Assembly (NCBI RefSeq): GCF_002943425.1
Contig: NZ_PTRA01000003.1
Location: forward strand, 1-64,000
Source: Siphonobacter curvatus
GTDB taxonomy: Bacteria > Bacteroidota > Bacteroidia > Cytophagales > Spirosomataceae
Direction of reading: 5' to 3'
DNA length: 64,000 nucleotides
The translations under genes were made by a program, and so were the position numbers. The notes below the pieces were generated by a model. It saw nothing but the letters and a program-made list of their open reading frames with translations, was not told the origin of the DNA and ran no database searches. Below, one piece after another: positions 49,857 to 57,390 of the stretch; the stretch's first letter is position 1, and every line of letters starts with the position of its first letter.

Positions 49857-50714
49857 ATGAATACGACGGTTCATACTACTGCCAACATTGTCAATCTGGA
49901 AGCCTGGAAGGCCAAATTGCCGGAGTTGAAAGCTCAATATCAGACGGAACATCCGTATCCGCACATTTCCATTGACAATTTTCTGGAAGAGTGGGCTGCC
50001 GAAAAGGCCATGCAATCTTTTCCGGCCATTCAGGACGAAGGGTGGATTCACTACGTACACGTAAATGAAAAAAAGCACGGCCTCAATAAAATGGAGCTGC
50101 TGCCCCCTTTCATTCAGGAAGTGATTACCTACCTCAACTCCGATGAATTTGTCGCTTTTATGAGCGAACTTACCGGGATTCCGAATCTAAAAGCGGATGA
50201 CATGCTCGAGGGAGGCGGATTACACCAGTCCAAACGCGGGGGCTTTTTGAACGTGCACGCGGACTTTACCGTACACCCGCACAAGCGAAACTGGCGACGC
50301 CGGGTAAATTTGCTGCTGTACCTTAACAAAGACTGGAAACCCGAATACCGCGGAGATCTGGAACTGTGGGACCGCAAAATGACGGGGGTTGAGGCAAAAA
50401 TCGCTCCGATCTTTAACCGCATTGCGGTATTTAATACCGATGACGATTCGTTCCACGGTCTGCCGGATCCCATCCAGTGCCCGGAGGATATGACGCGGAA
50501 ATCCGTTGCCCTGTATTACTTCACGGAAGAAAAAGAAACGCCCAAACTGCGTCCTACCAACTATCAGGCCCGTCCCGGCGATGGCATCAAGTCGGTTGCC
50601 ATTTGGCTGGATAAACAAGCCGTAGCTACCTATACGCGGGTGAAACGTACCCTGGGTATTGATGACAAAATGGTCAGTAAAGTGCTCAATATCTTTGGAG
50701 GTAAGAAAAAGTAA
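49857..50714 (+). CDS. 2-oxoglutarate/Fe(II)-dependent dioxygenase, prolyl-4-hydroxylase fold
   Basis: The 285-residue protein has the iron ligands HxD...H in the usual places: His134 and Asp136 (NVHADFT), His200 (DDSFHGLPD), and the 2-oxoglutarate-binding Arg214 (RKSVALYYF). These enzymes hydroxylate amino acids or sugars, using O2 and 2-oxoglutarate. It has no signal peptide. The neighbours are a GT39 enzyme 18 bp downstream and other glycan genes, so a surface sugar or peptide is a reasonable but unproven substrate. I start at the ATG at 49857; the open frame extends to a TTG at 49842. Confidence 0.85.
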   Translation: MNTTVHTTANIVNLEAWKAKLPELKAQYQTEHPYPHISIDNFLEEWAAEKAMQSFPAIQDEGWIHYVHVNEKKHGLNKMELLPPFIQEVITYLNSDEFVAFMSELTGIPNLKADDMLEGGGLHQSKRGGFLNVHADFTVHPHKRNWRRRVNLLLYLNKDWKPEYRGDLELWDRKMTGVEAKIAPIFNRIAVFNTDDDSFHGLPDPIQCPEDMTRKSVALYYFTEEKETPKLRPTNYQARPGDGIKSVAIWLDKQAVATYTRVKRTLGIDDKMVSKVLNIFGGKKK

Positions 50715-50732
50715 GGGGATCGTCTTTCACGT

Positions 50733-52391
50733 ATGAATCGTTTAACCACTCTAGTACTCATCGCCCTGGTGGCGGGATTGTTCTTTATTCCCTTCCTGGG
50801 CGGCGTGCATTTGTTCGACTGGGATGAAATCAACTTCGCGGAAATCTCCCGCGAGATGCTGGTCCTCAAGGATTACCTGCGGGTACACGTCGACTTCAAA
50901 CCTTTCTGGGAGAAACCACCGTTCTTTTTCTGGTTACAGTCGCTAGCCATGCATACGTTTGGCGTAGGGGAGTTTGCAGCCCGCCTGCCCAACGCTTTGT
51001 GCGGAATCCTGACGCTGAGTTTACTGTATCTGCTGGGCGAACGACTATTTAATCGGCGATTTGGATTGATTTGGGTAGGAACGTATCTGGGCTCCATTCT
51101 GCCGCATTTGTACTTCCGATCGGGCATTATCGACCCCTGGTTCAACCTCTGGATTTTCATTGGACTAAACGGAATTATCTTTTTCCGCTGGAAGAAGGAT
51201 CATTTTACCTTTCTGCTACCTAAGAGCAAATGGTTTTACCTCCTGCTAGGCGGCTTTCTGCTCGGGATGGGTGTACTGACGAAAGGTCCCGTAGCCTATA
51301 TGCTGGTCTGTGTGACCCTTGGGGTTTACTTTGTGGTGAATGGCTTCAAGTTATTTATTAGCCCACTTCACTTCATTGTCTATACGGTGATGACTTCGCT
51401 GGTAACGCTGGCCTGGTACGGCCTGGAAACCTGGCAGCACGGTCCCTGGTTTATTCAGGAATTCATCAAGTACAACTATCGCTTATTCTCGACCCCCGAT
51501 GCCGGGCACGCGGGTTTTCCGGGTTACCACTTCGTCATTCTGTTCTTTGGCTGTTTCCCGGCGAGTACGTTTGCTTTGCGGGCCCTGAATTTCCGTACGG
51601 AATCGGGCGAAACGGATTACCAGCGGGATTACCAGAAATGGATGGTGATTTTATTCTGGGTAGTATTGATCATCTTCACGATCGTCAAGTCGAAAATCGT
51701 ACACTACTCATCCATGTGTTACTTCCCGCTAACGTATCTGGCTAGTTTAACCATTTATCGTCTGTGGACGGGCCGGATTGTCTTTCGTACCTGGATGAAA
51801 GTAAGTCTGGCGGTATCGGGTGGGATTTTCGTCATTTTAACCATTGGCTTACCTATATTATCGCACTACGTCGATTGGTTACAGGCTCAGATTGCCCCCG
51901 ACGATAGCTTTGCGGCGGCTAATCTGGATGCTAAAGTCAACTGGACGGGTTGGGAGGCTACCCCCGGTGTAGTTCTGTTCTTGGTCATTCTCTTCGGTAT
52001 TCGTTTCCTGAGTCGTCAACAGTACGAACGTGGACTGGTAACGCTTTTTATCGGTACAGCCGTGTTCACCACCCTGACGCTGTGGTTCTTTGTGGCCCGT
52101 ATCGAGAGTATCTCGCAAGCGGCGGCCATCCGGTTCTTTGAAGCTCGCCAGGGCGAAGATTGCTACATTGTAACGTATAAGTACCGCAGCTACGGACCTT
52201 TCTTCTACGCTCGTCAGCAGCCCGAACGCCATCCCAAAAGCTGGGACGATGACTGGGCTATTCACAGCCCGGAAGTGGACAAGCCGGTATACGTGATTGC
52301 TAAAAACCTGCTGGAAGCGGAAGTCGATACCATTCCAACCTTAAAGAAAATCGGTTCGGAAAACGGGTTCGTCTTTTACAAACGAAAATAG
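50733..52391 (+). CDS. GT39-like (ArnT/PMT family) membrane glycosyltransferase
   Basis: Family 39 enzymes move a sugar from a lipid-phosphate donor to an acceptor on the outer face of the inner membrane. The 552-residue protein has about ten to twelve hydrophobic helices and the first-loop acidic motif WDEINFAEISREML, in which the DE pair is catalytic in ArnT and PMT. The C-terminal 120 residues are soluble. It is the second gene of a likely pair with the 2OG oxygenase (18-bp gap). Confidence 0.87.
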   Translation: MNRLTTLVLIALVAGLFFIPFLGGVHLFDWDEINFAEISREMLVLKDYLRVHVDFKPFWEKPPFFFWLQSLAMHTFGVGEFAARLPNALCGILTLSLLYLLGERLFNRRFGLIWVGTYLGSILPHLYFRSGIIDPWFNLWIFIGLNGIIFFRWKKDHFTFLLPKSKWFYLLLGGFLLGMGVLTKGPVAYMLVCVTLGVYFVVNGFKLFISPLHFIVYTVMTSLVTLAWYGLETWQHGPWFIQEFIKYNYRLFSTPDAGHAGFPGYHFVILFFGCFPASTFALRALNFRTESGETDYQRDYQKWMVILFWVVLIIFTIVKSKIVHYSSMCYFPLTYLASLTIYRLWTGRIVFRTWMKVSLAVSGGIFVILTIGLPILSHYVDWLQAQIAPDDSFAAANLDAKVNWTGWEATPGVVLFLVILFGIRFLSRQQYERGLVTLFIGTAVFTTLTLWFFVARIESISQAAAIRFFEARQGEDCYIVTYKYRSYGPFFYARQQPERHPKSWDDDWAIHSPEVDKPVYVIAKNLLEAEVDTIPTLKKIGSENGFVFYKRK

Positions 52392-52405
52392 ACGGCCCGT
52401 TGAAG

Positions 52406-52461
52406 CATAGGTCAATAAAAAGAGCCATCGGTTAACCGATGGCTCTTTTTATTGACCTATG
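52406..52461. terminator. 56-bp perfect palindrome, bidirectional terminator
   Basis: The two 28-base arms match exactly about a centre at 52433/52434 (GGTTAACC). Each strand shows GC-rich AGAGCCATCGG and then a T-run, so it works as a terminator in both directions, between the convergent GT39 and GT2 genes. Confidence 0.9.
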
Positions 52462-52471
52462 TGAAGTACGC

Positions 52472-53236
52472 TTAACGGCTTACCGAAGCAGTCTTGGCTG
52501 ATTTTTTCTTCATGAAATCGCCGCGTGAAAAGAACTTCTCAATCATGCAGTACAGTAAAATAAAGAAGTAACGGCTACCCATTTCCTTGATTTTCAGTTT
52601 AGACTCGCCGTATTTCCGGTTGGTCCAGGAGTTGGGGATCACGACGAACGAATAGCCACGAACGTACGCTTTCAGCGGTAACTCAACCGTCAAGTTAAAG
52701 TGCGGGGAAAGGAAGGGCTTAATGCCTTCAATGGTCTCACGTTTGTATAATTTAAACGCGTTCGTTGTATCGTTATACTTAATGCCAATCATCATTCGGA
52801 TAATCAGGTTGGCAATCCGGTTGATGAATTTCTTCAGTCCGGGATAATCAATCACCTTGCCGCCTTTCATCCAGCGGGAACCGAATACAGCATCGGCGTC
52901 GGTTTCCCGCATTTTGTAGTAATATTTTACCAGATCTTCGGGATCATCCGACAAATCGGCCATCATCACAGCCACGCAGTCGCCCGAGAAACGTTCCAGA
53001 CCGTAACGAACGGCGTATCCAAAGCCGTTAGGCCCCAGGTTGGTTTCGTAATGCAGGGTAGGAATCTGTAAGGACAGTCGTTCGAGTACCTGTAAGGTAT
53101 TATCCTTGGAGTTATCGTTAGTTACGAAAATCTCGTGTTCAATTCCCTCGCGGGCTAACGTTTGATACAGCGAAAGCAAGGTTTCTGAAATAGAATCCTG
53201 TTCATTATACGCGGGAATGACGACACTGAGTTTCAT
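52472..53236 (-). CDS. Family 2 glycosyltransferase (dolichol-phosphate mannosyltransferase-like)
   Basis: The 254-residue protein starts MKLSVVIPAYNEQDSISETL and has EIFVTNDNSKDNTL, VAVMMADLSDDPEDLV (DxSDDP metal-binding site) and FGSRWMKGG, the order seen in polyprenyl-phosphate sugar synthases such as dolichol-phosphate mannose synthase. The C-terminus is basic and has one hydrophobic stretch (YFFILLYCMIEKF). It may make the lipid-linked donor used by the neighbouring GT39 enzyme; that link is an inference. Confidence 0.87.
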   Translation of the reverse strand: MKLSVVIPAYNEQDSISETLLSLYQTLAREGIEHEIFVTNDNSKDNTLQVLERLSLQIPTLHYETNLGPNGFGYAVRYGLERFSGDCVAVMMADLSDDPEDLVKYYYKMRETDADAVFGSRWMKGGKVIDYPGLKKFINRIANLIIRMMIGIKYNDTTNAFKLYKRETIEGIKPFLSPHFNLTVELPLKAYVRGYSFVVIPNSWTNRKYGESKLKIKEMGSRYFFILLYCMIEKFFSRGDFMKKKSAKTASVSR

Positions 53237-53299
53237 AAGCGAAGGATCAAGCGTTGCGAATGGGTCGATAGTTAGTTGAAAGTCATAGGACTAGTTCTA

Positions 53300-53331
53300 C
53301 AAAGGTACGCATGAATCGCATGTTTTGGCAA
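53300..53331 (-). promoter_or_regulatory. Promoter of the GT2 gene (TACCTTTG, minus strand)
   Basis: CAAAGGTA on the plus strand (53300-53307) reads TACCTTTG toward the gene, 64 bp before its ATG. TTG (53329-53331 in complement) is 21 bp upstream as a weak -33 element. Confidence 0.5.
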
Positions 53332-53413
53332 GGTCTCTGACAAGTAGGCAAATCCCATGTATACAAAAACACCGGACGTAAGCCCGGTGTTTTAAAAATA
53401 TACTACTTTTCGC

Positions 53414-54484
53414 CTAGGCAGTACGTAAACGCTCGGCGATACCGTCGTGAATTTCAACCAGCGTCGAGTGGATATCGTAGGTCCAGTTCCAGCCGGGATA
53501 GTGGGCTTTGAATTTCGACAAATCCGACACGTACCAGATGTGGTCACCGATGCGGTTGGTGTCTGAATACGTATAGTTCATTTTATTGCCGGAAATCTCT
53601 TCACAAATCTTGATGCCTTCCAGCATGGAAACGTTGGCAAAACGACCACCTCCCGCGTTATAAACTTCGCCCGGACGTGGATTTTGGTAGAAATGCCAGA
53701 ACATGTTCACCAAGTCATGTGCGTGGATGTTATCACGTACCTGCTTACCCTGGTAACCGAAAATGGTGTATTGGGTACCGGTAATGGCACATTTCATCAG
53801 GTACGAAAGAAAACCGTGTAACTGAGCACCCGAGTGGTTAGGACCCGTCAAACAGCCGCCCCGGAAAACACCGGTTTTCATGCCAAAATACCGGCCGTAT
53901 TCCTGTACGAGTACATCAGCCGCTACTTTTGAAGCTCCGAACAAGGAGTGCTTGGTATGGTCGATGCTCAGATTTTCGTCAATCCCGTTTTCGTAATAGG
54001 CGTGATCCTGAGAAATTTCCCAACGGGTTTCCAGCTCTACTAAGGGCAGGAAGTTGGGATTGTCGCCGTATACTTTATTCGTAGAAGTGAAGATGAAGAC
54101 GGCCTCAGGGCAGTGCTGACGCGTCATTTCCAGCATGTTCAGCGTACCGGTGGCATTGACCGAGAAATCCGTAAAAGGTTCACGGGCGGCCCAGTCGTGG
54201 CTGGGTTGAGCGGCCGTATGCACGATCATCTTCACATCACTGCCGTACTCCTTGAAGATAAGGGCTAATTCTTCAACCGAACGAATGTCGGCGGTGCGGT
54301 GCACGTAGTTGGTGTATCTTTCCTGTAAACGGTTGCGGTTCCAGTCGGTGCTACTTTCGGCACCGAAAAAGTACTGCCGCATGTTGTTGTCAATCCCAAC
54401 AACCAGGTCAAATTTGTCGGCAAGAAAAGCGACCGATTCGCTTCCGATCAATCCGGCTGAACCGGTAACTAAAGCAATATTCAT
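53414..54484 (-). CDS. CDP-paratose 2-epimerase-like SDR (extended type)
   Basis: Extended SDRs of this group interconvert nucleotide-linked sugars. The protein (356 residues) has the NAD motif GSAGLIGS near residue 8, [11 protein letters not shown], the Ser/Thr of [10 protein letters not shown], and the TyV-like block [37 protein letters not shown] and [15 protein letters not shown]. The catalytic Tyr of YxxxK is Phe here (HSLFGASK), a form I believe also occurs in related CDP-tyvelose-epimerase-like proteins. The sugar product is unknown. The position fits synthesis of a special surface sugar. Confidence 0.82.
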   Translation of the reverse strand: MNIALVTGSAGLIGSESVAFLADKFDLVVGIDNNMRQYFFGAESSTDWNRNRLQERYTNYVHRTADIRSVEELALIFKEYGSDVKMIVHTAAQPSHDWAAREPFTDFSVNATGTLNMLEMTRQHCPEAVFIFTSTNKVYGDNPNFLPLVELETRWEISQDHAYYENGIDENLSIDHTKHSLFGASKVAADVLVQEYGRYFGMKTGVFRGGCLTGPNHSGAQLHGFLSYLMKCAITGTQYTIFGYQGKQVRDNIHAHDLVNMFWHFYQNPRPGEVYNAGGGRFANVSMLEGIKICEEISGNKMNYTYSDTNRIGDHIWYVSDLSKFKAHYPGWNWTYDIHSTLVEIHDGIAERLRTA

Positions 54485-54634
54485 ACGTCAAAGGCTTTTA
54501 AAAATGCAATAAGATGAGAAGAATGACAGCAATAGCGGCGGAGAGTACTTCATTAAACCGATAAACTAAAAAAGCGGTATAATCGTTTACGATCACCGCT
54601 TTTAGAGTATACTTTGTCACCTACTCACCAGGAG

Positions 54635-54883
54635 TTAGTTATGGGTAGAACCCTTCAGGGACAGTAATTTCAAACGGATGTTTTCAGCTCGTTCGGCTGT
54701 GCCTTCTTTATCAGGCCAGGTATTTTTGAGCTGAGCGGCAGCACTGTCAGGAGAAACGCCATAGACCGTTTTATTGTTTTTACGGACATCAGCCTGGTCA
54801 ATGGTATTGGCTCGTTGATAAGCACAGGAAGCCAGCAGGCTACCTAACATCAGAACGGATAGAATGGCTTGTACTCGCTTCAT
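54635..54883 (-). CDS. Small lipoprotein of unknown function
   Basis: The 82-residue protein begins MKRVQAILSVLMLGSLLASCAYQR, with a lipobox (LLASC). The mature part is short and polar (RANTIDQADVRKNNKTVYGV), with no recognised domain. I use the ATG at 54883 because the frame to 54946 lies over the promoter. It has its own strong promoter and stands alone. Function unknown. Confidence 0.75.
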   Translation of the reverse strand: MKRVQAILSVLMLGSLLASCAYQRANTIDQADVRKNNKTVYGVSPDSAAAQLKNTWPDKEGTAERAENIRLKLLSLKGSTHN

Positions 54884-54910
54884 AAGGAGAATATTGTCAG
54901 GGACTGGGTA

Positions 54911-54941
54911 CAAAAATAGACAGCAATTATTTTCAGACAAA
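54911..54941 (-). promoter_or_regulatory. Promoter of the small lipoprotein gene with -33 and -7 elements
   Basis: On the minus strand, TTTG (54938-54941) is followed after 19 bp by TATTTTTG (54911-54918). Both match the Bacteroidota consensus, and the -7 element lies 27 bp before the chosen ATG. Confidence 0.75.
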
Positions 54942-55047
54942 CACATTGGTATAAATTCCTGTGGTTAGAAAAAAGTATTCCGGCCATTAAAATCAAAAAA
55001 GAATGATAATTCCCGTGGAAAACGGCTCAAGAACTACGCTGGAAAGC

Positions 55048-55055
55048 TATCTTTG
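55048..55055 (+). promoter_or_regulatory. -7 element (TATCTTTG) of the membrane GT2 gene
   Basis: A perfect TAnnTTTG lies 27 bp before the ATG at 55083. The TTG that starts the longest open frame (55053) is inside this element, so the later start is chosen. Confidence 0.55.
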
Positions 55056-55082
55056 ACTGATGTAATCGTCCGCCAACGTTAT

Positions 55083-56267
55083 ATGAAGATTTTCTTCGAA
55101 ATTCTATTTTGGTTCCTGATTTTTCTAGTCTTTTATACGTACCTCGGCTATGGAATCTTCCTTTGGCTGCTGCTAAAGTTCCGCAAAAGGCGTACGTCCC
55201 AATTTTCTGCCTCGTATCAGCCCGATGTCACCCTGGTCATTCCGGCGTATAATGAAATGGGTTGCCTGGCCGAAAAGGTTCATAATTCCCTGGCACTGGA
55301 TTACCCCCCCGAGCACTTACAGATTCTTTTCGTAACGGAAGGCTCGACGGATGGGAGTACCGAGTGGTTGCAGCAGCAGTACGGTAGCCATCCACGAATT
55401 TCCGTCATGGGCGGGAGTGAGCGTCGGGGCAAAATTGAAGCCATCAACCAGGCCATGCATTGGGTGCATACACCGCTGGTTATCTATACGGATGCTAATA
55501 CCAATCTGAATCCGGATGCCGTAGCTAACATAGTACGACACTTTGCCGATCCGCAAGTGGGGGCTGTTTCGGGAGAAAAACGCATTCAAACGTTCGAAAA
55601 TGAAGCCGCTGCCGGAGCGGGCGAGGGCTTGTACTGGAAGTACGAATCCTTCCTGAAAAAACTCGATACTGAACTCTACAGCGTAGTGGGGGCCGCGGGT
55701 GAATTATTCGCCATTCGGACGGAACTTTACGAGCACGTTGAAAAAGATACGTTGCTCGATGATTTCATGATTTCGCTTCGCATTGCCACCCGGGGGTACC
55801 GCGTGGTGTACGATCCCGAGGCCTATGCCCTGGAACGGCCTTCTTTTTCCATCGGCGACGAACAGAAACGTAAAGTACGCATTGCCGCGGGAGGCTTTCA
55901 GTCCATTGCCCGTTTACCGCATTTGCTGAATATTTTCCGCTATGGCTGGTTGTCGTTTCAGTACATCTCTCACCGGATGATGCGGTGGGCCGTGGCTCCG
56001 TTTGCTCTACCGCTGGTGTTTATTTTGAATGTGCTACTGGTGCTGCTCAGTGAAGGCTGGTTATATCCGGTATTGCTGATCGCTCAGATTGCTTTTTACG
56101 CAGCCGCATTGCTGGGCTACTGGCTGGAAAACAAGAAGCTTCGCGTGAAGGCCTTGTTTGTACCCTACTACTTTTCGTTTATGAACTGGTGTGCCATTCT
56201 GGGGTACTTTCGGTACCGGAACGGACTGGCCTCCGGCATCTGGGAAAAAGTACGCCGGGCGGAGTAA
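55083..56267 (+). CDS. Membrane-bound family 2 glycosyltransferase (cellulose/chitin synthase-like fold)
   Basis: A 394-residue enzyme with an N-terminal helix (about 4-30), a GT-A domain (VTLVIPAYNEMGCLAEK, LFVTEGSTDGS, IYTDANTNLNP for metal binding, GAAGELFAIR, DDFMISLRIATRGYRVVYDP) and C-terminal helices. The LDDFMISLR with later RKVRIAAGG is the QxxRW-region counterpart. It builds or extends a polysaccharide at the inner membrane. Product unknown. The hypothetical gene 33 bp downstream is probably cotranscribed. Confidence 0.87.
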   Translation: MKIFFEILFWFLIFLVFYTYLGYGIFLWLLLKFRKRRTSQFSASYQPDVTLVIPAYNEMGCLAEKVHNSLALDYPPEHLQILFVTEGSTDGSTEWLQQQYGSHPRISVMGGSERRGKIEAINQAMHWVHTPLVIYTDANTNLNPDAVANIVRHFADPQVGAVSGEKRIQTFENEAAAGAGEGLYWKYESFLKKLDTELYSVVGAAGELFAIRTELYEHVEKDTLLDDFMISLRIATRGYRVVYDPEAYALERPSFSIGDEQKRKVRIAAGGFQSIARLPHLLNIFRYGWLSFQYISHRMMRWAVAPFALPLVFILNVLLVLLSEGWLYPVLLIAQIAFYAAALLGYWLENKKLRVKALFVPYYFSFMNWCAILGYFRYRNGLASGIWEKVRRAE

Positions 56268-56300
56268 CGCATTCCATGTATTTTAAAGGCCTCGCTGACG

Positions 56301-57266
56301 ATGAAGAAATTGATGTTGAAGTCGCTGTATGCACTGGCGGCTCTTCGGTACCCCAACATTAAGAAAAAATATCTGCTCTACTTTATTCGGGATAATTACT
56401 ACTGCAAACTCGTGCAGACGAAGTTTTTGCTGAAGGATTACGTAGAGAAAAAGCCATATAAAGTCATCGAGTATCGGGGCGAGTTCGATCAGGAATTACG
56501 CTACGTATTGCCTTTTGCGTACTGGCATCACCTGAATGGCACCCTTGAAAAAACCATCTCTGCCAGTAATACCAAGGAGTTTTACTTCTTCAGTCCCAAT
56601 CACGAAGAACGTTACAAAGAACGGATCTGGACCGAATCGTACGATCACTACGACGTGCCGAACATGACGCACAGTAACTCGTACAGCTTTCAGAAATGGG
56701 CTCAGGTACCCTTTCGCGAGCATTACAAAAATGATCTGTTCGTTTACGATAAACCCATTCTGCTGATTGCCAATAAGTACAATCGCGAATGGGATCAGCC
56801 GCCCATCAATTTTCTGGGCATTGCTGAATTAGAACGGATCATTCACTTGTGCCGGGATAAATACCAGATCGTATATAACCGGCCCCTGCCTACGCAAATT
56901 GTACAGGATAACAGCGAAACGCTTGATTTAGGAGAGCATGCCTGGTTACGGGAAAACCACCCCGAAGTAATCCAGATGAATGATCTGTATCGACAGTATC
57001 ATCCGGGAAGCGTGATTAGCTACAACCACCTGCAGTTGATGGTATACGCCAACTCGGAGCGTTTCATCTCCATGCACGGCGGAACGGCAGCGTTGGCGAG
57101 TTGCTTCGGCGGCTCCAATATCATCCTTTCCAATCCCAACTGGGGCATGGAACACGCCTTCAACGAATACGAAAATCTTTTCCCTAAACTCTCGGGAGCC
57201 CAGATATTACACGCTCGGGAAAAGCCGGAAATCTTCCAGTTTATTGAGCGGGAGTGGCTGAAGTAG
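56301..57266 (+). CDS. Protein of unknown function, glycosyltransferase-like C-terminus
   Basis: I do not recognise a named family. The 321-residue protein has an aromatic, basic N-terminus (KYLLYFIRDNYYCKLVQTKF), no signal peptide and no long hydrophobic segment. The C-terminal third (ANSERFISMHGGTAALASCFGG, then SNIILSNPNWGMEHAF) has a glycine-rich loop followed by a strand, reminiscent of donor-binding sites in glycosyltransferases of the GT61/capsule type. It sits 33 bp after a GT2 and before a T9SS glycoside hydrolase on the opposite strand. A transferase acting on the same glycan is a guess from context. Confidence 0.6.
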   Translation: MKKLMLKSLYALAALRYPNIKKKYLLYFIRDNYYCKLVQTKFLLKDYVEKKPYKVIEYRGEFDQELRYVLPFAYWHHLNGTLEKTISASNTKEFYFFSPNHEERYKERIWTESYDHYDVPNMTHSNSYSFQKWAQVPFREHYKNDLFVYDKPILLIANKYNREWDQPPINFLGIAELERIIHLCRDKYQIVYNRPLPTQIVQDNSETLDLGEHAWLRENHPEVIQMNDLYRQYHPGSVISYNHLQLMVYANSERFISMHGGTAALASCFGGSNIILSNPNWGMEHAFNEYENLFPKLSGAQILHAREKPEIFQFIEREWLK

Positions 57267-57331
57267 TACTTACAAAGCAGGTACTCATTCTTCGGAGGCG
57301 TATAGGTCTGACGCTATTTACCCTTTTCTAT

Positions 57332-57370
57332 AAAAAAGAGACTTGGCTTTTCAGCCAAGTCTCTTTTTTT
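57332..57370. terminator. Bidirectional terminator between convergent genes
   Basis: AAAAAAGAGACTTGGCT pairs with AGCCAAGTCTCTTTTTT around a 4-nt loop, with a T-run on each strand. It separates the plus-strand hypothetical gene from the minus-strand glycoside hydrolase gene. Confidence 0.9.
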
Positions 57371-57390
57371 AATTGCTGTCAACGAAGCCC

